Source: DASZGL01 sp035938875
GTDB taxonomy: Bacteria; Chloroflexota; Dormibacteria; Aeolococcales; Aeolococcaceae
NCBI GenBank assembly: GCA_035938875.1
Contig: DASZGL010000020.1
Span: 1 to 47,765 of the forward strand
Direction of reading: 5' to 3'
DNA: 47,765 nt
Under the pieces are notes generated by a model that ran no database searches, was not told the DNA's origin, and was given only the letters and a program-made list of their open reading frames with translations. A program made the translations under genes and the position numbers. This document shows positions 40,931 through 47,765 of the stretch, piece by piece. How positions within the stretch are numbered: the stretch's first letter is position 1; each line of letters starts with the position of its first letter.

Positions 40931-40972
40931 GTGCCCTCGCGACCCATCGCCGCCACACCGGGCACGGTGTGA
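40931..40972 (+). CDS. Possible 13-codon leader ORF before the glycosyltransferase
   Basis: GTG at 40931 to TGA at 40972 encodes MPSRPIAATPGTV. The putative -10 lies eight bases upstream, so the mRNA could begin at or next to this GTG (leaderless). Its stop overlaps the GTG of the glycosyltransferase (GTGA at 40969-40972), and that gene has no Shine-Dalgarno of its own. Coupled translation would explain this. Nothing supports the peptide itself having a function. Confidence 0.35.
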   Translation: MPSRPIAATPGTV

Positions 40973-42297
40973 CCAGCGTCATCCACCCCCGGGTGACGCC
41001 CGGCACGGGGGCGGCCCGGGCGGAATCGCCCACCCCGGGCTCCCGACGCCAGCCGCGTCCGCTTCGCGTGGCCCTGCTGACCTACCGCGGCAATCCCCGC
41101 TGCGGCGGGCAGGGCGTCTACGTCAACCGGCTCAGCCGGGCGCTGTCCGATCTCGGCCACAGCGTCGAGGTGATCTCCGGACCGCCGTACCCGGTGGTCG
41201 CCGGCGGCGTCAAGCTGACGCGGCTGCCCAGCCTCGACCTCTACCGGCAGCCTGATCCCTTCCGCGTCCCTCACCCCCGCGAGTTCCATTCCGCCGTCGA
41301 CGTTGCCGAGTTCGCCCTGATGTGCACAGGCACGTTCCCCGAGCCCCTGACGTTCAGCCTGCGCGCCCGCCGTCACCTCGAACGCCGTCTCGGCGACTTC
41401 GACGTCATCCACGACAACCAGGGTCTCGGCTACGGGATGCTCGCCCTGGCCCGCGGCCCGGTGCCCCTGGTGACCACCATCCACCACCCCATTCTTGTCG
41501 ACCGCGAGCTCGACCTCGCCGCCGCCGCGAACTGTTGGCGCCGGTTGACGTTGCGCCGCTGGTACGGGTTCCTGCACATGCAGCGCCGGGTGGCGGCCTC
41601 CATGGACCGGGTGATCACCGTCTCGGAATCGTCGCGGCAGGACATCGCCCGCACCATGGGTGTGGACCTCGATCGCATCAGCGTGGTCCGTCTCGGCGTC
41701 GACGCCGACATCTTCCGGCCGCTGCCCGAGGTGCCTCGCGTCCCCGGGAGGATCCTGACCACCACCAGCGCCGACGTCCCGCTCAAGGGGCTGGTCACCC
41801 TGGTGCGGGCCATGTCGCGGTTGCGGCTGACCCGCCCCGACGCCCACCTGGTCATCGTCGGTCAACCTCGGCCCGATGGGGCCGTGGCCCGAACCCTCAG
41901 CGAGCTCGACCTCGGCGAGGCGGTGCGCTTCGCCGGGGGGATCAGCGACGAGGGGCTGGTGAGGCTCTACGCCGAGGCGGAGCTCGCCGTGGTGCCTTCG
42001 CTCTACGAGGGCTTCTCCCTGCCCGCGGTCGAGGCGATGGCGTGCGGCGTCCCCCTGGTGGCGACCACCGGCGGAGCTCTCCCCGAGGTCGCCGGCCTCG
42101 ACGGCGAGACCGCCCTGCTCGTCCCCCCCGGCGATCACCAGCGCCTCGCCACGGTCATCGACAACGCTCTGGGCAACCCGGCGCTGAGGGCGCACGTCGG
42201 CGCCGCCGGCAGGGTGCGCGCCCTCGAGCTCTACACGTGGGAGGCCGCCGCGAGGGGAACGGCCGAGCAGTACCGGATGGCCATCGGCCGGTGCTGA
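40969..42297 (+). CDS. Family 4 glycosyltransferase
   Basis: 442 residues from a GTG. Residues 1-32 are a Pro/Arg-rich leader. The GT-B N-domain begins at RVALLTYRGNPRCGGQGVYVNRLSRALSDLGHSVEVISG (33-71) with the acceptor-side Gly-rich loop. The C-domain has RVITVSESSRQDI, VVRLGVDADIF and the donor-binding EX7E motif Glu347-Glu355 (EGFSLPAVEAMACGVPLVAT). It is a retaining glycosyltransferase, probably cytoplasmic, using a nucleotide sugar. It heads a three-gene plus-strand cassette with overlapping stops and starts, which points to one glycan or glycolipid product. Confidence 0.9.
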   Translation: MTSVIHPRVTPGTGAARAESPTPGSRRQPRPLRVALLTYRGNPRCGGQGVYVNRLSRALSDLGHSVEVISGPPYPVVAGGVKLTRLPSLDLYRQPDPFRVPHPREFHSAVDVAEFALMCTGTFPEPLTFSLRARRHLERRLGDFDVIHDNQGLGYGMLALARGPVPLVTTIHHPILVDRELDLAAAANCWRRLTLRRWYGFLHMQRRVAASMDRVITVSESSRQDIARTMGVDLDRISVVRLGVDADIFRPLPEVPRVPGRILTTTSADVPLKGLVTLVRAMSRLRLTRPDAHLVIVGQPRPDGAVARTLSELDLGEAVRFAGGISDEGLVRLYAEAELAVVPSLYEGFSLPAVEAMACGVPLVATTGGALPEVAGLDGETALLVPPGDHQRLATVIDNALGNPALRAHVGAAGRVRALELYTWEAAARGTAEQYRMAIGRC

Positions 42298-43076
42298 CCG
42301 TCGACTACGACCGGCTCCGGTTGCGCAGCGGTGACCGCCTCCTCGACGTCGGCTGCGGCGCCGGCCGGCACGCCCTGGCGGCGGTGCGTCGCGGCGCGCG
42401 CGCGGTGGCGCTGGACCGCAGCCTCGCCGAGCTGCTCGCCGCCCGCGGCGGAGTCGACACCGGCAGCCAAGGGCTCGGCTCTGACGCCGGCGGACGCATC
42501 AACCTGGTCGGCGGCGACGCCACCGGGCTGCCCTTCGCCGACTCGACGTTCGACCGCATCGTCGCCGCCGAGGTCCTCGAGCACCTCTTCAACGACAGCG
42601 CCGCGATCGGCGAGCTGGTCAGGGTGCTGCGCCCCGGAGGAACCCTGGCGGTGACCGTGCCGCGCTATCTCCCCGAGCGGATCTGTTGGGCGCTGTCCTC
42701 CGCCTACCACACCAACGATGGCGGCCACCTGCGCATCTATCGCGGCGACCGGCTGCGGGCCAGTCTCGCCGCGTCTGGCTTGCGTCCCTTTGGCGCGCAC
42801 CACGCCCATGCCCTGCACAGTCCGTACTGGTGGCTGCGCTGCGTGGTCGGCGTCGATGACGAGCGACATCCTCTGGTGCGCGGCTATCACTCGTTCCTCG
42901 TCTGGGACCTGATGCGGCGGCCGCGAACCACGCGCCTGATGGAGCGACTTCTCAACCCGGTGCTGGGCAAGAGCCTGGTGCTCTATTGCGAGCGAGAGGC
43001 GGCGGTCGAGGAGGCAGGGGAGCTCGGCGGCCCCGCGGAGCCGGATCTCGCCGAGGTGATCGATGCGGCTGCATGA
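42291..43076 (+). CDS. Class I SAM-dependent methyltransferase
   Basis: 261 residues from a GTG that overlaps the glycosyltransferase stop by seven bases; the much longer open frame upstream is a shadow of that gene. Motif I LLDVGCGAGRHA (18-29), an acidic post-I Asp (VALDRS), GDATGLPFADSTFDRIVAAEVLEHL and LVRVLRPGGTLAVTVPRYLPER. The C-terminal 100 residues (WWLRCVVGVDD..., LNPVLGKSLVLYCER) contain hydrophobic stretches that may touch the membrane. The substrate is probably the product of the neighbouring glycosyltransferase. Confidence 0.88.
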   Translation: MLTVDYDRLRLRSGDRLLDVGCGAGRHALAAVRRGARAVALDRSLAELLAARGGVDTGSQGLGSDAGGRINLVGGDATGLPFADSTFDRIVAAEVLEHLFNDSAAIGELVRVLRPGGTLAVTVPRYLPERICWALSSAYHTNDGGHLRIYRGDRLRASLAASGLRPFGAHHAHALHSPYWWLRCVVGVDDERHPLVRGYHSFLVWDLMRRPRTTRLMERLLNPVLGKSLVLYCEREAAVEEAGELGGPAEPDLAEVIDAAA

Positions 43077-44103
43077 GCTGAGCGCTGGGGTCGACGAAGG
43101 GCTCGTCGCCACCACCGTCGACGCCATCGCCGCGGTCCAGCTCGGCGACGGCTGCATCCCCTGGTTCAGCGGCCACCACGTCGATCCCTGGAACCATGTA
43201 GAAGCGGCGATGGCGCTCTCCGCTGGTGGTCGGGTCGCCGAGGCCGAACGCGCCTATCGCTGGTTGGCGGCGCTGCAGCGTCGGGATGGCACGTGGTTCG
43301 CCTACTACCGCGACGGCAAGGTGACCGATCCCACAGTTGATGCCAACTTCTGCGCATACATCGCCACCGGGCTATGGCACCACACCCAGGCCACCGGCGA
43401 CGCGACCCTGCTCGCCCGGCTGTGGCCGGTCGTCGAACGGGCCATCGACGCCGTGCTGACGCTGCAGACCCCCGGCGGCGAGATTCTCTGGGCCCGCGAC
43501 GCCAAGCGCCGCCCCTATCCGGCAGCCCTGCTCACCTCCTCATCGTCGATCCATTTCAGCCTGCGCTGCGCGGTCAGCGCCGCCGCCGAACTGGGCGCCG
43601 ACCGCGACGATTGGGAGAACGCGGCGCGGCGCCTCGCCCACGCCATCGCCCACCGGTCGGACCGCTTTGAGCCTCGCGATCGCTGGGCGATGGACTGGTA
43701 CTACCCCGTGCTCGGCGGCGCCGTCACCGGGCAGGCCGCCCTGGTCCGGCTGGCCGAACGTTGGGACGAGTTCGTCGTCGACGGGCTCGGCGTGCGCTGC
43801 GTCTCCGACCGGCCGTGGGTGACCGGCGCCGAGACCTGCGAGCTCGTCCTCGCGCTGGACGCCACCGGGCGCATCGATGACGCCTGGCGCCTCTTCACCT
43901 GGATGCAGCGGCTTCGCGGCGACGACGGTGCCTACTGGACCGGCGACGTGTTCCCCGACAACATCCGCTGGCCCGAGGAGCAGACCACGTGGACGTCGGC
44001 GGCCACCGTCCTCGCCGCCGACGCGCTCCTCGGCCTCAGCCCCGCGGCGGGGTTCTTCCGGACGCTGCACCTCGGCGACACCGAGATCGAGGCCGCCGGC
44101 TGA
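43063..44103 (+). CDS. Alpha/alpha-toroid protein (often labelled prenyltransferase-like)
   Basis: 346 residues, all helical. Repeats of the type LQRRDGTWF (71-79), LQTPGGEILW and MQRLRGDDGAYW resemble the QW repeats of squalene cyclase/prenyltransferase toroids; DPWNHVEAAMAL, DANFCAYIATGLW, DWYYPVLGGA and EEQTTWTSAATVLAADAL line the inner helices. No DXDD motif of cyclases or zinc triad of protein prenyltransferases is seen. An (alpha/alpha)6 carbohydrate-active enzyme is an equally good reading. The ATG overlaps the methyltransferase stop by 14 bases. Last gene of the cassette. Confidence 0.75.
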   Translation: MRLHELSAGVDEGLVATTVDAIAAVQLGDGCIPWFSGHHVDPWNHVEAAMALSAGGRVAEAERAYRWLAALQRRDGTWFAYYRDGKVTDPTVDANFCAYIATGLWHHTQATGDATLLARLWPVVERAIDAVLTLQTPGGEILWARDAKRRPYPAALLTSSSSIHFSLRCAVSAAAELGADRDDWENAARRLAHAIAHRSDRFEPRDRWAMDWYYPVLGGAVTGQAALVRLAERWDEFVVDGLGVRCVSDRPWVTGAETCELVLALDATGRIDDAWRLFTWMQRLRGDDGAYWTGDVFPDNIRWPEEQTTWTSAATVLAADALLGLSPAAGFFRTLHLGDTEIEAAG

Positions 44104-44122
44104 GCCGAACGCGCCATCGCAT

Positions 44123-44758
44123 TCAGCCGTCGACCCTGCGCAGTAGTCGCAGACTGCCGCTGCCGGCAAGCTCGACGAATGACCCAGAAGCCAGCGCCCG
44201 CCGATAGATCTCGTAGGGAGGGCGTCCGCCGTCGGCTGGATCCGGGAACACGTCGTGGATGAGGAGCAGCCCGCCATCGATGAGGTGGGGCGACCAGCCG
44301 TCGTAGTCGGCGTCAGCGGCTGCCTGACTGTGGCCACCGTCGATGAACAGCAGGCTCAGCGGCGTGTCCCAGTGCGCCGACACCGCGGCGGAGTCGCCGA
44401 CGACGCCGACGACAGAGTCCTCGAGCTGCGCCGCGGCGAGCGTGCGGCGGAATTCGGGCAGGGTGTCGACGCGACCCCGAGCGTCGACCAGCCGCGAATC
44501 GTGGTATCCCTCGCCGGGCTGGTTCTCCTCGGAGCCGCGATGGTGATCGACAGTGAACAGAAGCGTGCCGCGATGCCGCGCCGCCGCCCCCAGGTAGATC
44601 GTCGACTTGCCGCAGTAAGTGCCGATCTCGACAAAAACGCCGTCGGGGGCCAGCTCACAGGCAGCAGCGTAGAGCGCCAACCCCTCACTGTCGGGCATGA
44701 AGCCGATCGCGGCGCGCGCCGCGACCAGCAGCGCGGGGTCCATGGGTGTCATGGGCAC
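44123..44758 (-). CDS. CmcI/TylF-like class I SAM-dependent methyltransferase
   Basis: 211 residues from a GTG (an ATG two codons in is also possible). FVEIGTYCGKSTIYLGAAAR is motif I, LLFTVDHHRGSEENQPGEGYHD binds the ribose and metal region, VVGVVGDSAAVSAHW and LLFIDGGHSQAAADADYDGWSPHLIDGGLLLIHDVF match the Methyltransf_24 group. It lies 20 bases after the rpoC stop, same strand, so it should be read through from rpoC. It faces the toroid gene tail to tail across 19 bases and may act on the same product. Confidence 0.87.
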   Translation of the reverse strand: MPMTPMDPALLVAARAAIGFMPDSEGLALYAAACELAPDGVFVEIGTYCGKSTIYLGAAARHRGTLLFTVDHHRGSEENQPGEGYHDSRLVDARGRVDTLPEFRRTLAAAQLEDSVVGVVGDSAAVSAHWDTPLSLLFIDGGHSQAAADADYDGWSPHLIDGGLLLIHDVFPDPADGGRPPYEIYRRALASGSFVELAGSGSLRLLRRVDG

Positions 44759-44778
44759 ACCGCGCTGCTAGCCCTTGC

Positions 44779-47765
<2,987 letters not shown>

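Noticed and set aside
40759..42195. 478-codon open frame on the minus strand opposite the family 4 glycosyltransferase
   Set aside because: Antisense shadow; it would also bury the rpsL promoter. The plus-strand product has intact GT-B motifs.

Overview
The window is high-GC DNA, densely packed, with many 1-4 base stop/start overlaps and frequent GTG and TTG starts. Gene content points to a free-living Gram-positive-like bacterium of the Actinobacteria/Chloroflexi/Candidatus Dormibacterota part of the tree. The pointers are an Rv2466c-type DsbA protein, a DUF3151 protein, a PPOX/F420-type flavoprotein, an LppX/LprG-like lipoprotein, zinc-binding ribosomal proteins and a Tad pilus whose CpaE carries a receiver domain. 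The phylum is an inference; no rRNA gene is present to settle it.

Layout. (a) 1-4300: a CAP-domain protein cut by the left edge, translationally coupled to a second, short TadA-type ATPase; then comF, a DUF192 gene, a divergent DsbA-like gene and a DUF3151 gene. (b) 4314-5550: a PPOX flavoprotein and a lipoprotein. (c) 5578-11625, minus strand: a Tad/Flp pilus operon in the order flp pilin, cpaB, cpaE, tadA, tadB, tadC. (d) 11965-13059: a soluble DegS-like histidine kinase upstream of the pilus operon on the same strand. (e) 13127-17110, plus strand: an ICMT-like membrane methyltransferase and two tandem paralogous polytopic GT-C-like membrane proteins. (f) 17121-18705, minus strand: an Alg5-like family 2 glycosyltransferase and a WecG/TagA/CpsF glycosyltransferase at the tail of the ribosomal operons. 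(g) 18629-40677, minus strand: one nearly unbroken array, in transcription order rpsL, rpsG, fusA, tuf, the S10 and spc clusters, secY, adk, map, infA, rpmJ, rpsM, rpsK, rpsD, rpoA, rplQ, truA, rplM, rpsI. (h) 40969-44103, plus strand: a compact cassette of family 4 glycosyltransferase, SAM methyltransferase and an alpha/alpha-toroid protein, which separates rpsL from rpoC. (i) 44123-47765, minus strand: a CmcI-like methyltransferase directly downstream of rpoC, and rpoC itself cut by the right edge.

How it fits together. The core is the transcription/translation superoperon, with promoter-like sequences before rpsL and before infA. Genes for glycan or glycolipid assembly flank it on both sides. 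The pilus operon holds pilin, outer assembly protein, localisation ATPase, motor and platform proteins. Its CpaE homologue keeps an apparently functional phospho-acceptor aspartate and lies near an orphan histidine kinase, so phosphorylation control of pilus assembly is a testable idea. The most promising undescribed candidates are this kinase/CpaE pairing, the TadA2-CAP pair, and the glycosyltransferase/methyltransferase/toroid cassette between rpoC and rpsL, which may have a leader ORF and a palindromic operator.
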